DNA of 64,000 nt from Amoebophrya sp. A120 (taxonomy: Eukaryota > Sar > Dinophyceae > Syndiniales > Amoebophryaceae), in assembly GCA_905178155.1 (NCBI GenBank), contig CAJINV010000002.1, positions 10,524,709 through 10,588,708 of the forward strand. The letters are read 5' to 3'. Positions 1 through 11,490 of this stretch are shown in pieces (the stretch's first letter is position 1; the number at the start of each line of letters is the position of its first letter). The notes under the pieces were generated by a model. That model saw only the letters and a list, made by a program, of their open reading frames with translations, had not been told where the DNA came from and ran no database searches. The translations under genes were made by a program, and so were the position numbers.

Positions 1-918
1 GCGGCGGCCGCGGGTCGGGCGGGCCGGCAGGCGGCAGGGACCGGCCGCGGGCCAGGCGGGGGCGCCACGACCCGATGGGGGCCCGTTCCCGATGGGCCCC
101 TGGTTTAACGTTTGGATGGGGCTGGGCGCCGAAGCGCGGTTGGACGACACCGACGGCACTTTTTGACTTAGCGTGTGGACGAAAATCTTGGCGCGCAGTT
201 TTTTATTTTTCGAACGAACGACAGCGCGCGGTTTTTCTAGCTAGCCGCACGAATTCCGCGGCCTTCAGTCTGTAACTTTTTGCTTTAACTATACTGGCCA
301 GGGGCCGGACTGCTTTCCCTAGTATATACTGCCCGCACTCCTTGTCGTTGTTGTCCACTCAGTTCAGAGAATTGCGTCACGGTTTCGTTTGCTCATAATA
401 TCCGGAAAACGAAAACACAATTTCTGGTCATACAGGGACAACTTGCTTTGATCCCGATAGTCCACTCCGAGTTTCAGCTGCCTTGCAAAAGCTTTGGAAG
501 TTTCCGACACGGCTTCATGCCGTGCTGATCTGAGTGGTTCACTCAGCCCAGTGACCTGAGCGGAGTGATCTTGTCAAAGTGAATTGTACAATGCCAAAAG
601 ATATTGAAAGTAGTACAGTCTTGCTGACACTAACGCCAGCCGCATTCATGCTGTCACTACGATAGTACAACAAAACTACAAGAGGGTGCTTCATATCAAT
701 TCAAGTGCGTATTTTTCAATCTTATGGACTGAATCGTACAACTTCTATCATAGCACCAACCTTCAGTAAAGTTTATTTGTACATTATTTTTCTGTAGCTC
801 TGGCAGATTTTTACACAAGCCTTTCACTCATTCAACATGTACTGTAGATGTGATGCACTAAATATGACTATTGCACATGCACTGGGCTTCTGTTATTGTG
901 CAATTCTTTTTCGAGCCG
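1..918. other. Left-edge spacer, GC-rich at the very edge
   Basis: The first 130 bases are extremely GC-rich and lack minus-strand stops in one frame (a Pro/Arg-rich translation), so they may be the 5' end of the next minus-strand gene, cut by the window. A 66-codon plus-strand frame at 75-275 covers the same bases and has no recognisable features. From about 280 to 918 the sequence is AT-richer and shows no coding signal; it would be the 3' flank of the gene ending at 919. Confidence 0.4.
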
Positions 919-3900
919 TTACTTGTTGTCCTGCAAAATCCAACCAAGTTCGGGATCTAACGTGAGTTCCTTCCCGTCCGCGGCCACGCAGCGAGTCACG
1001 GTCTCCGAGGCCCGAAACCCGTTGGGGCACGCAACTTCCATAAACTGCTCCTGGGACAGACCGGAAGTTTTTTGAAACTTTTGGCTCCACTGCTGCGCCT
1101 CCTCGTCCGACAACAATTTTGCCTCCAACACATCGCCAAATTGCAAGTCCTGTATGCAGATTCATGTTGACATGTTGACGTGTCCGACTGCACAAAAATG
1201 CTGATCAGTGCATAGATACTAACCAAAAGAATTATGAAAAAAGAACCATGTGGTTTTGCTGAGCAGCGATGAGAAACAAGACAAGGAGTTTTCTTCGAGA
1301 GCAGAAGCATACCTCGTCTCCCGTCTTGTTTTTCAGCAGGAAAGCGTACATGGCCTCCAGCTCCTCGCACTTTTCCGACGGTAGCAAAGGTGGAGGCTTG
1401 ACCTTGATTCGCTTGTTGTGTTCCTGCAAGTCGAACGAAAGGATCCACTGCCGAATCTGGGCGAGCTGCTTTACTGCTTCTGTGGGCCACAGGATTTCGA
1501 AAATCTTCTCCAAATGCGTCGGCTCTTCCGAAACGTGCGGACAGTCTGCGAAAATAAATTGAGGTAAAACAAGTACACTGCTGAGGACAAGAACTACTCA
1601 TCAATCAATCACGAAAGTCATGATCTCTGTAGCGAGCAGAGCGAAATCTTTGCTTTGCGGTGGACCTCCAATCACTATTGGCCGCTGTCTTCGCGTCAGC
1701 TCAGAAGCAGATTGATACCTGGATAAAACTTCTTCAGCTGCACTTTCAAAAGTGCAAGCAGAGCGTTTTTCTGTGCCTGTTTCACGTATGAAATGAACTC
1801 ACCCCACCGGTAAGCGGACGCCCCGGGTGCGCCGCCAATGGAAGACGAGGCATTGGCCGCACCACTGCTGGCGCTCACTCCCCCCGCTGCCGTCCCAGCT
1901 GTTCCGGAATTCGTGCTGGAGCGCTGGAGTTTGCGGAACCATTGCGAAACGACAAAGGCGTTCTGCCGGTTGAGTGGCTGGTCGAAGGAAGGGACCAGGA
2001 CGCCGGATATCAGCTGCCACAGCTGCACTTTTGCCTGCTTCTCGCTCGACATGGACTGCGGCTGACTCGCTACTTGTTCTACTGCTACTCGACTTGCAGG
2101 GTCTCTAGTGGCATTGCTACCCGCGCTGGCACGGCGATTATTTGCGGTGGTAGAAGAAGTTGCTTTTTTCTTCGAGGAAGTTTCCCCCTGATTCCCAATT
2201 GTGTCGCTGCGGCCGTAAAAGTGGTCCGCGTCCCCGCACAGCGGGCCCAGGGCCGCACTGCTCGCCAGCATCGCCGCAGGCAGCAGGTTCGCGGGCGTGC
2301 CGCTCAGGTTGGAATCTTTGGACTGTTGACGCAATTGTTCCAGCTGTACCAGTTCCTCCTGCTCTTCCCGCATCTGGCGTAGCATGGTCGCTTGGTGCTG
2401 CTCGTGAAAAGACACGCGCGCTTCGTGGTCCGCATCGTGGTGCCGCTCCGCTAGGACGTCCTCCTCGAGATCCCGCTCTATCAACAGCATCGGGGCCCGG
2501 ACCGAATGCAGCGCGTCTAGCGGATTCAATGGCATAGAAGTGTCGGCACCACCCGGATGCGGGACGTCCGTCTCTGCGGCATCCTCACTTCCAAGCGACG
2601 AGGAGGCTGTGACACTGTGCGCGGCCGGTTGCACCAGCCCCCGTTCGTTCTTATTTCTCGTTGGGTCCGCTGCACTGGATGTCCTCTCTGCGTGGTCAAC
2701 ACGCGCCGCTCTATTTGGAGATGCAGCTGCTGAAGTCTTTTCCCTCTCGCCACTTCTCGATGTTGTGGCAGATGACCCTCCGCCGGGCTGCTGGTGTAGC
2801 CGGTTTCTTGCTTCAGACGCAACGGCGGCGCTTGTTCCGCTTGAGGCGGTGGAAGATGAACTGGCCTTGTTCGCCGGGCCGAAATCCACAGGGCTTCGCG
2901 TTTCTGCCAGCGCGTATTTGTCGTCCAGAGCGGCAATGCTCTTCGCGTCTGAGCTATCGTTTGCAAAGGTCAAAGACCGACGCGCTGGACCCGGTCGAGG
3001 GGCACCGGTCGGCGGTGACGGTTGTTCCCTGTTTTGGTGAGGCTCTGCACTGTCGCCTGCTCGGGCTCTTCCTGTCGCCCCCGGCTCCGTCACGGTCTTG
3101 CCAACCTCTGTCCCTTTCCCCGCGGCGGCGGCGAGCGTAAAGCTGGTCGTGGCCGCGCGATTGACGCCAATTTTTGTACTTCGGGGCGACCGGGAGGCAG
3201 GAGATGAATTCGCATCCCCGCTCGGCGCTCTCGGTTTGGTGGGTGTCATGCTCGACGTCCCGGAAGTAGTACTAGAGGGAGCTCCTGATCCGCCGCTCAC
3301 GTCTTTGCTACTCTCCGGCTTCGGCCCACTGGTCGTGCCGCCGACGAACGACGCGGAGGACTTTGCTGCGCCGGGAACGGGGGGCAATACCCGGTCCTCA
3401 ATCACTTTCTGCAGCGGGATACTTCGTTCCACGCTACCACGTCGTCCGAACTGCGACGGGTAGTTTGCTGCGAGTTGCGCCATGAACCCGGACGTGGTGG
3501 AGCTCGTTGTAGGGATGCCGCAGAGCTCCTCCGACGCCAAACCGCTTCCTGCGCTGAGCCGGCGCGAGCGGAAGCCCTCACTGAACGTCAGGGACGCCCG
3601 ACGCACAGTGGGGGTGCCGACCGAGTCCTCTGGCGCCAAGCTGCTGGAGGCGCCGAAGCTGCGACGCCGCACCTTCTCGTACAAGCTGTCGATGTCCTGC
3701 CGCGCGGCCTGGCTCTGCTTGGTCTCCGTGGACGTCTGTCGCTCCAACGCACCCAGCCAGTCGTCATCGGACAAGTTGGACATCAATTCGTCATCGTTTT
3801 CCTCAGTGTCCTTGCTCCGTTCAGCGCTCGAAGATGTCGGTGCTGGGCTGGAAGACGGGTTCGGTTGGGCCGTCTTTTTCTCGCTCGCAGCTTGATGTTT

Positions 3901-4938
3901 TAGGGCCGTGTCGTCATCACGAGGCTTCGCCAATACGGCGCCGACAGAGGCTGCTGGTTCACCCTTGTCCTTCGTACTACCCGCTGCAAGGTTATTTGCG
4001 GAAGGTGTTGATCCAGAAAACGCAGAAGACGTTACTGCTGTTGCTTCGGCAGCAGGTGGAGCCCTGTCCTTGGAAGTAGACCCTTCACTGGCTTTACTTG
4101 ATGCACCCCCGCCTCCAAGGGGTGGGTTCATAGCAGCTCCTGCTCGAGTCGCGTTTGCAAAAATTGCGTGATTCGCTTTTACAGGGATGCCACTGGTCGC
4201 CCCAGCGCTGCTGCTAGGACCACCTGACGCCGCTGCTGATCTTCCAGCTGGATCGCTACCTCCTGCACTACTACCTGCTGCAACTGCAGCAGAAGGCACG
4301 ACGCCTCCGCTTACTTCTTTATCCTTCGAGGACGTCGAGGACGACACCGCTCCCGTGAAAAGGTTTTTCATGCGCGTGAAAGTGCTGCTTCCTCCTGACC
4401 CTGTGCCGGTCGCGGCTCCCACTCCGGGCGGGACAGCCGTCGCTCCGCCAGGACCAACTTGCTTCGTGTTACTTGTTCCAAATCCGATCTTCCCGGTCGC
4501 TGCCGCGCTCAGCGCAGCGGCCTGTGACAGCGCGGCTTTCAACTCGTCCGGGACGGTGCCGCGCAACACGGGAGGACCGCCGGTCGAAGATTGTGCATTT
4601 CCACTCCCGCCCAGTTGCTGCGCCGAGAGGCGTCCTCGCACGGAAGACGGCAGGCCGAGCAGGTCGTCGTGGTCCTCTGTCGAGGTCTGGAAAGTGCTCC
4701 GGTTTACCGGCGGCCCTTCGTCGTTGAAGGTGCCGCGCTGCCGCATGATGGATTTCGAGTCGCTCAGAATGTTGTCTAGGTCCTCCATGGCCTGGTCGTT
4801 CGTACTGGCGCGCCGACGCGATATACCTGAACCTTCCGCGCCGGTCGGGATCCGCATACTCATCTCATTGAGGCCGCGGCCACCTCCCCCCACACTGCTT
4901 CTCCCTCCCGCGCCGCCACGGAACGCGCGATCCGCCAT
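919..4938 (-). CDS. Large low-complexity protein with conserved helical C-terminus, 3 exons
   Basis: I do not recognise this protein (about 1,230 residues). The first exon (4938-1719) encodes a long Ser/Ala/Gly/Thr-rich, presumably disordered region with a charged Glu/Gln/Leu-rich coiled-coil-like stretch near residues 860-890. The last 250 residues look ordered and helical. They are assembled across two introns: donor CCAG/GTATCA at 1718 with acceptor TTTTCGCAG at 1546, then donor GACGAG/GTATGC at 1312 with acceptor CATACAG at 1150. Both junctions keep frame (phases 1 and 0), giving KKFYP-DCPHV and KTGDE-DLQFG. Without splicing the first exon stops a few codons later at 1696. The start is the ATG of MADRAFRGG. 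Function unknown; the tail is the part to compare with databases. Confidence 0.75.
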
Positions 4939-5251
4939 CTCTTCTTTCCAACTCTTTACGACAGCCTTTGTAGCTGCAGCGAGCTCTGTGCCGAGCTTCT
5001 GTACTTACTTACATGAGCGTGTTTTGTTAGCGAGATCACAACAGGACGCGTCTAGCATTGGAGCTAAGCAAGCAGCACAACTCAACTTCTGCCTGCTCAG
5101 CACATGGATACACAACACATCTGAGAGAAGCAACTGCTCGCTTCTGTATGGCTCGTCTCCGTATCTTCTTCAAAAATGTTCCGTCCCTCACTTCCACCTC
5201 TCGCTCTCGTCGGTCGGAATCGTCTTCTTTTAGATCATAGGCTCGGTGAAC
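4939..5251. other. Spacer between kinesin gene and low-complexity gene
   Basis: No gene seen. It contains a minus-strand GTAAGTAAGTA motif at 5004-5014, about 70 bases before the downstream ATG, like motifs found upstream of several other genes here. The plus-strand frame running from 4187 to 5233 is the antisense of the Ser/Ala-rich gene and is not credible. Confidence 0.5.
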
Positions 5252-7294
5252 TCATATGAAGAAGAAGCGAACAAGTACTAATGATTCCCAAAGAAGAAAA
5301 TTGAGGCCAAACCTACCACTGTGAACGGGAGCAGCATCTCCAGAGCGAAGATTTCCATATCTTTCGGACGCATAAACGCTTTTTTCAACTTTTCGATACG
5401 CGAGCACTTTCTTTTGAAACATTTCGTACAGAAGAAGGCCGTCTTCTTCGGTGCACAGGCCGCTTGCTGCCACTCTTTTTGCCAGGTCGCCTCTCCACTC
5501 TCGGCCCAGCGTAGGACCGTCCAACCAAGCATAGCAGGCAGGTGCCATGTGTTTGAGTTTCTCGTCCGACAAGAGCCATTCTTGCACCTGCTGGTCTGAC
5601 CATGCCCTGGGGTTTTGACCCTGCAAGGCGTTTTTTTCTTGCCCGCTGGCCCTTCTGGTTTTGCTGCTCTTTGACAAGGCGGTGGCACTTTTTCCCAGCG
5701 CCCGCACCGCTTTCAGGGTGGCCAGCGCTCTTCTCGTGTAGTTCGAATGACAGCTCAGCGGGCAAAGATGAGCGACCCAGTAAATCTTGCACGACAAAGA
5801 GGGAGCTGCGTTCGGCGTGTCTCCTTGTACAAGATCACCTTCTGGCGGGTCAGCCACATCCCACAAGGGCGCCAAAATTTCGTCTCGCAGGAGCAGGGTC
5901 AGCTTGCTCCCGCGCCACACCGGCAGATTTTTCAAAGTTTGGAACGCAGTAGTACGCACCGCGTCTTCATCATCTGCAATTTCCTTTGCCGTCCGTGCTA
6001 TGACCCGAACGCAGTCGTGCAGCGCTGCAAGCGACGACGAGATGAACTTGGTCTCGACCATGGCCTGGCCGCGATTGTGAAACGTTTCCAGGCTCTTTTC
6101 TGACCCGGCGAGGTCCAGCACAGTGCAGCAAATTCGTTCTTTTCCCTCCCTAATTTTAACCTGAAACGTCCAGATCGCATGCGACCTGGAGGAGTGCTCG
6201 TGCAAGTTGGTTTCTCGCGAGGCTCGGCGCGCTTCGGCCCGAGAGAGCCTCTGTTCCAGCTTCCCGATCATAACGGTGGCTGTGTTGGGCGAGAGACTTG
6301 CATTCGTTTCGGTGGCGTCACCAGCGGTCTCAGCTTCCGTCGAAGCGGCTGCGGGTGAACGCGGAGAAGCCCGACCGCCCTTACTGCTATTTCCAGCACC
6401 GTCAAAAATGCTGTCTTCGTCCTCGGGCAGCAGCAGGTCAACCAATTTTGCACCAGAGAGCGTTTTCCCGGCCTGCAATTCTCGGTACTCCATCGTGACA
6501 TCGGAAAGACCCAAGACACGATTGTCGCTGTTTTTCGACGAAGCTAATATCGGCTGACGACGATCGCGAAAACCGAGCAGCGTTCGCATGACCGCACGGT
6601 GCACCTTGTGTGCCGTGTGGGTCTTTCCCGCCCCTGTCTGTCCGTGGAGAATGACCACCAAATTTTGATTTTCGGCGTGATCTTCCGACACAGCGGCAGT
6701 GAGGTAGTTGAGGAGGTCCTCGTGACCGTCAGGTCCAAACGCGCGATCAACCGACGTTGAATCGGTAGAGACGAGTTCTGGCTCCTTCGCGGGTGTTTTT
6801 TGTCCTTCTTCGGCAAACGTCCGGTCCGCCGATTCCGGTCCCGCAGGATCCCCTGGCCGCGCCACCTTTTCAGTGTGCAGCGAGACGCTGGACCTCGACC
6901 AAGACAAGCATTCGTAAACCGGACGCCCGCGCTGGTCCGTAGTTCCGGGCACCTCCGACTCTCTCCACAGCGGCCGAACGGTCGCCAGGCCTTCCACCGA
7001 GAGATGATTTTTAGCGGCCGCAGTTTCAGTTGCAGCGATCTTGTTGATCTCTCGTCGTCCGACGTCGGCGGTAGATGCCCGAATTTCCTGTAACCTAGCT
7101 TGCAGCTCCGCCGCAAGCGTTTCTGCAGCCACCTGCCTGTCGTCTGCTGTTAGTTGCTCACGTCGCGTGCTGCTCGGCAGAGGAGCAGCGTCAAGCTCCA
7201 CGACAACCCCACCCCTCACTGGAGCAGGTGCTGCGGCCGCGGCAGCCTTAGCCACGTCGGCATCGAGAAAATCGTACACGCGGCGTCTGTCCAT
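5252..7294 (-). CDS. Divergent kinesin-like motor protein with C-terminal SAM-like domain
   Basis: Microtubule motor ATPase of 680 residues. Seen: an Ala-rich N-terminal segment; VRPL near residue 106; P-loop GQTGAGKT at 218-225; switch I HSSRSH in the middle; switch II DLAGSE; an SSLAALHDCVRVI helix; and a GSKLTLLLRD motif ending the motor. The internal position of the motor recalls kinesin-13 types, but sequence between VRPL and the P-loop is expanded and divergent. After the motor, a segment starting AWSDQQVQEWLLSDEKL and running to LLYEMFQKK looks like a SAM domain. A possible donor (AGTG/GTAGGT) lies just before the last 20 codons, so the true C-terminus may differ. Start: ATG of MDRRRVYDFL. 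The family is sure, the subfamily is not. Confidence 0.85.
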   Translation of the reverse strand: MDRRRVYDFLDADVAKAAAAAAPAPVRGGVVVELDAAPLPSSTRREQLTADDRQVAAETLAAELQARLQEIRASTADVGRREINKIAATETAAAKNHLSVEGLATVRPLWRESEVPGTTDQRGRPVYECLSWSRSSVSLHTEKVARPGDPAGPESADRTFAEEGQKTPAKEPELVSTDSTSVDRAFGPDGHEDLLNYLTAAVSEDHAENQNLVVILHGQTGAGKTHTAHKVHRAVMRTLLGFRDRRQPILASSKNSDNRVLGLSDVTMEYRELQAGKTLSGAKLVDLLLPEDEDSIFDGAGNSSKGGRASPRSPAAASTEAETAGDATETNASLSPNTATVMIGKLEQRLSRAEARRASRETNLHEHSSRSHAIWTFQVKIREGKERICCTVLDLAGSEKSLETFHNRGQAMVETKFISSSLAALHDCVRVIARTAKEIADDEDAVRTTAFQTLKNLPVWRGSKLTLLLRDEILAPLWDVADPPEGDLVQGDTPNAAPSLSCKIYWVAHLCPLSCHSNYTRRALATLKAVRALGKSATALSKSSKTRRASGQEKNALQGQNPRAWSDQQVQEWLLSDEKLKHMAPACYAWLDGPTLGREWRGDLAKRVAASGLCTEEDGLLLYEMFQKKVLAYRKVEKSVYASERYGNLRSGDAAPVHSGRFGLNFLLWESLVLVRFFFI

Positions 7295-7679
7295 CGTGAA
7301 TCAAACTACTTTTGATGAACAGTTTTTACACTTTAGAGTAGGAGAATCACGAACGCGCCATCGTGGGCGAGCGGGACACAAATCGAACAAGCCCGGAGCG
7401 GCAGGCCGAGGCCGAACTCGTCGTCCCCGTCCCGTAGAAAAAAAATTAAAGGAAAGGCACTCGCTCTCACACGTGTAAGTATCTCCGTGGTTTACGTCAC
7501 TCAACTCTTGACAACTGGAGGACGATGAACACGTCAGCAAAACGATCAAAGATGAAGAGCAAGATCAGGCTTCATATTCATGTCATCATGAAGAAAAAAG
7601 GAATTATCGTCGCTTTTTCGGAAGAGGTTACTTCTCATGCGGTATGATTCGGAAAAGTTTCTGGTATCTTTCTGTATCA
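7295..7679. other. Spacer 5' of kinesin gene
   Basis: No coding signal. A TGTAAGTA motif on the plus strand (TACTTACA on the transcribed strand) occurs at 7475-7482, about 180 bases upstream of the kinesin ATG. Confidence 0.4.
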
Positions 7680-10289
7680 TCAAGTATTTGGGTAATCTCC
7701 ATTCATTCTTGTAGACAACAGCTTTTTCATGGCCGCGGCATACGAGCCTGGCATGTGGGTTTTCAGCATGTTTGAACTGAGCACAATCTCGTCAAACCAC
7801 CCCGGGGAGTGCCAGTGCCAGCACTTGCGGGTCCCCCGCGGGGTTGTGGCAACGGCTCCAGGCGTTGAGGAAGACGAAGAAGACTCATCTTCGTCGTACA
7901 CCATAAACAGTACCTTTTCCCCGGGCGGATAGAGCTGGTGGATCACCCGCCGCGTTCCTGTCTCCTCGTCGAACACCAGCTCGTTTCCTGACTGCTTCAT
8001 CGCCTGCAGCGTTTTCCAGATCGCAAATTGAAACTCCAGGTCTTGCTGCCTTTTTCTGCTGCTCGGGTTTTTGTCCTTCTCATCGGTTTGTGATGCTGCA
8101 ACAGATGCTGAACTTCTATCACCTCCACCGCTTGTAGTTCCTCCGTTCGTTTTTGAAGTAGTGGACGACGACAGCTCCTGTCGGATATCACACAGGTGCT
8201 CCACGCACTTGCGCAGGTTCAACACCGAGGCCTGCGAAAGCCGCGGCACAACATCCCAACCGACCACTGTGGCAGTGAAGAACCGGGTCCCAAGGGGACG
8301 GGCCGGCTGCCCGTGCTGCTGGTCGTGAGAACCACGAGTTCTTATTCCTGAACTTCCGGAGGAAGTGAAAGACAGGCCCGAAAGTCGTGGGGGCAGCAAA
8401 GTAGATTGAGCTTCTTCGTCTTGACAAGGTTTGCTCATTGGCGACAAGAATGTCGCATCCACTTCCGCTTCCGGAACGGCCGCGGCTGCAACATCTTCGG
8501 GGTTTTTCGTCGTCCAAAACTCCTTGTCGGTCATATCCGCGGTGAACCGCAAATTCTGGGTGCAGACCGGCGGACAAGCGTGCGCCGCGCAAAACATGTT
8601 GACGTGGGCGAAGTAGGGCGACCGGCTCCAGATCGCGTACAACAGCGACGTCGTTCCTGCGCCGAGACTGTGGCCGGTTAAGACCAGCTTGTAGTTTTTG
8701 TGCTCCTTCAGTAGGCTCAGCACCGGGTCCGCTAGCGCTGTCGAGATGTTCTGCGCGGAGGCCCACATCCCTTCGTGCACATAGAACTCCCCATTGGACG
8801 TCGATGAACTTGTGGAGCTCGTTGTGCCCGAAGAGGATCCACCGACGCCGTTGTTGCTTAAATGCGTTTGTTCTGCTTGATGTAGCCCTGCTTCACCCTG
8901 CCGATCCACCCGACTGTTGGGTTTGAACTGCTTCGCAGCCGGCGCTACCAGAACCTCCTCGCTCTTCTGCGCAAACTCGACTTTGGGCACTTCGGAGTGC
9001 GCCACCGCGTCGGAAATGAGGTCCGTCAGGACGTCATTGACGCTGAGGGTCCCCCGGACGCAAACCACTACGGCCTTCGACACGTGGTCAATAAGCACGG
9101 CGTGGGCCGGGACAAACGGTTTGGAGGTAAACACCGTGTGGGGCTCAACCACCTCGACCTTGTTCAGCGGGCTGATGTCCTCGAAGAGGTAGGTGTTCAG
9201 CTTCTGCATGGAATCGCGGAAATCGCCCGGTGCGCTGGGCAGACAGGCCTTGTACAGGCAGTTGCAGTACAACATGGACCTAAACAGAAAGTGCCGCATC
9301 TCTTGGTCCTGCCGGTACAGAGCCGCGGGGTCCGGGGGATTGCCGGACAGGTCCAAATCCGGCACGGGGAAGAATGGGGGACTTAGGTCTTGCTCCCGCT
9401 CAGCTTGTTCTTCACAGATCGACCTTATAGCAGCCGCCTGCTGCTTGCTCATGTCGGACGAGCTCTTCGCATGTGCTTCCTGTGGAATATTGCGGGCTGC
9501 TGGTGCCTTGTGTGCATCCGCATTTGGGACAACTGGCGCAGCAGCTATATCACCGATCTCCCGTTCTCCTTCTTCAATGCTTTCGATCTCGTGCGCGTGG
9601 AGGAACATGCGGCGAATCATGCGGTCCAGGTAGGTGGGCGCCGTCTCCGGTTCGAAGCCCTTGCGCAAAAACTTCTTCTGCAGGTCAATGTAGTGCAGGA
9701 TCGCGGCATACAGCTGGTTCGGCGTTCGGTGGTCCCGCATAGGGCCGATAAATTTGGGCAGCGTCTCAAAAATCCGAAACACTGACTCGGCAGCGGGGTC
9801 GCCACTGACGAAGTCAGGCAATCTGTTGACGCCAGCACTCCTGTTCCCGGCTGCCGCGCCACTGTCCGTCTTGGCCAGGTCGGCCTGTAGTTTCTGCAGA
9901 GCCTGCGACTCCAGTTGGTCCGCTTTGTCCAGACAGGCTTCGCGAAAATTCTTCAAAGCATCCAACGCGGAGGACGAGGTCGATGTTGCCTCCACAGCAG
10001 CGTCTTCCTGATTTTCGCCTCGCAGCTGTTGCGGTGGATTTTGTTGATTTGCGGGTTGTACTGTGTGCAACACGTCGTGCGCGACACCGGTCGCGAAATT
10101 CGCCGCGAGCCGGGCCCCGGCTGCGATCAGCGGCACTGCATGCAAGCCCGTGCGGAGACCGTCCGCGTGGGCCTGCTTCCACTTGTCTTCCCACTGCTGG
10201 AGAAACGTGCGCGGCTCACTCGAGGTTGAACCTGGCGCCGCGGGCTCCGAACCCATGGCGCCGGTAGTTTGCGCTTCGTTTACGTCCAT
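7680..10289 (-). CDS. Class 3 lipase (sn1-specific diacylglycerol lipase type)
   Basis: Predicted acylglycerol hydrolase of the alpha/beta fold, 869 residues from the ATG of MDVNEAQTTG. Visible: an FTSKPFVPAHAVLIDH...VVVCVRGT strand-oxyanion region; the nucleophile elbow GHSLGAG at residues 539-545 (Ser541), coded at 8655-8675; a VVGWDVVPRLS segment supplying the likely acid Asp; and a C-terminal KTHMPGSY segment with a candidate catalytic His. Ser/Thr- and Ala-rich inserts separate these blocks. The frame stays open upstream to 10736, but that extension is Arg/Ser-rich and overlaps a better-looking exon in another frame, so I prefer the start at 10289, which directly follows a CGGCTAG acceptor-like sequence. 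No membrane segment is obvious. Confidence 0.85.
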   Translation of the reverse strand: MDVNEAQTTGAMGSEPAAPGSTSSEPRTFLQQWEDKWKQAHADGLRTGLHAVPLIAAGARLAANFATGVAHDVLHTVQPANQQNPPQQLRGENQEDAAVEATSTSSSALDALKNFREACLDKADQLESQALQKLQADLAKTDSGAAAGNRSAGVNRLPDFVSGDPAAESVFRIFETLPKFIGPMRDHRTPNQLYAAILHYIDLQKKFLRKGFEPETAPTYLDRMIRRMFLHAHEIESIEEGEREIGDIAAAPVVPNADAHKAPAARNIPQEAHAKSSSDMSKQQAAAIRSICEEQAEREQDLSPPFFPVPDLDLSGNPPDPAALYRQDQEMRHFLFRSMLYCNCLYKACLPSAPGDFRDSMQKLNTYLFEDISPLNKVEVVEPHTVFTSKPFVPAHAVLIDHVSKAVVVCVRGTLSVNDVLTDLISDAVAHSEVPKVEFAQKSEEVLVAPAAKQFKPNSRVDRQGEAGLHQAEQTHLSNNGVGGSSSGTTSSTSSSTSNGEFYVHEGMWASAQNISTALADPVLSLLKEHKNYKLVLTGHSLGAGTTSLLYAIWSRSPYFAHVNMFCAAHACPPVCTQNLRFTADMTDKEFWTTKNPEDVAAAAVPEAEVDATFLSPMSKPCQDEEAQSTLLPPRLSGLSFTSSGSSGIRTRGSHDQQHGQPARPLGTRFFTATVVGWDVVPRLSQASVLNLRKCVEHLCDIRQELSSSTTSKTNGGTTSGGGDRSSASVAASQTDEKDKNPSSRKRQQDLEFQFAIWKTLQAMKQSGNELVFDEETGTRRVIHQLYPPGEKVLFMVYDEDESSSSSSTPGAVATTPRGTRKCWHWHSPGWFDEIVLSSNMLKTHMPGSYAAAMKKLLSTRMNGDYPNT

Positions 10290-10590
10290 TCTAGCCGATT
10301 GAGTTTTCTTCCGTGCTTCCCGTCCGGGGAAATCTGTACGACCCTCTGCATCAGCAGGATTCTCCGTTGTATTCCTTGCGGCTACACCAACAGTGGCCGG
10401 ATTTTTGGTACCGCTGTACGTCCGGGCAGACGATTCGGTAGAACCAAACTCCACGACACTCAGACAGCTACTGGTGGAAAAAACCGTTCCGACCGATGCT
10501 GGTCGTCGCGAGCCGGTCCACGAGTTCTTGTTCCAAAAGGGGGCCCCGCAATTATCATGAAAGTGGTGGTAGCTGCGCCTAGGTCTACTT

Positions 10591-10838
10591 CGTAGCTTCG
10601 CGCGCCAAGTCACGAAAGGCGGGTAATGGCTGATATGACTCCTTGTAGCTCCACGAACCCTCTTTAAAAGATTGCTCCAGCTGGTCCACGACGAACGTGC
10701 GCTGGTAGACATCAAGGTACAAGGAGGGGGAGGCACGGCAGGATTACCAAATCTTGGTCTTTCAGTTTGACAGAGCGATCGGCGTCAGCTTCAGTGGGCC
10801 CTTTCTTGTGGAAAATCACATTGCTCTTCGGCAAGAGA
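10591..10838 (-). CDS. Two short coding-like exons, parent gene uncertain
   Basis: On the minus strand a pyrimidine-rich TTTATTTTCTCTTGCCGAAG is followed by an open stretch reading NVIFHKKGPTEADADRSVKL, ending at a possible donor TTG/GTAATC. After a possible 47-base intron ending TCTACCAG comes a second open stretch beginning RTFVVDQLEQSF and ending REATK-stop near 10591. Both look coded and join in phase 0. They could be the last exons of the helical-repeat gene: a GTGAAG donor just before its stop at 11491 would splice in frame to a GAAGAG acceptor here. They could instead belong to an independent short gene. Inference only. Confidence 0.3.
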
Positions 10839-10849
10839 AAATAAATTTG

Positions 10850-11490
10850 TAAAAAACATGATGAAAACTACAGCGTGACATCCAGAGAAGAAAAGCCTTG
10901 TAGTAATCATTCAACACGGGTTGGGGTCACCTTTGTACTTACAGAACATACTTGAAATCACGATCAAGGTCCTGACGTCCAACAATCTTTGAAAGAGTTG
11001 AAGCACCACCTAATTCACATAATTCTGATCATATCGAACATATTCTTTATCATTTCTGATTGCTCTCGCCGTCTCTTGCCCTCAAATATCCTCTCCCTGC
11101 AGACTTGTAACTTCTGATCTTGCCTTGATGATCCCTTACCCTTCCATCAGAGTGCAAGTGGTGCACGACAAAATTCTAAACTTCAGACCTCATGGTAGCA
11201 ACAAGTAGAGGCACTGAATTCCGATCTCCGGTTCCGAAAACTGGCATAAGCAATCACGCAACGAACTGCAACGTTCTTGCTCCACAAGCATGATAGCCCA
11301 CTGCAACCGGAGGTTGCAAGAAGGTACTTATTTGTTACTCCATGATATTAGGAACTGGCTACTTAAGTATCTGATATGCCACGCGAGAAACTCTCCTTGC
11401 TGTCGTGCTCTCTTGTGCGAAAACCGTTTGCGTTGAAAAAGTCGTTAGATTTGGTACAGCATGGGAATTACTTGCACTTCCCCCTTCGCT
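10850..11490. other. AT-rich stretch, spacer or long intron
   Basis: No coding signal on either strand. If the exon pair at 10591-10838 belongs to the helical-repeat gene, this is its last intron (about 660 bases). A minus-strand TGTAAGTAC occurs near 10932. Confidence 0.4.

Noticed and set aside
4187-5233. 348-codon plus-strand open frame
   Set aside because: It is the antisense of the Ser/Ala/Gly-rich first exon of the minus-strand gene; GC-rich low-complexity codons leave all frames open. No domain.
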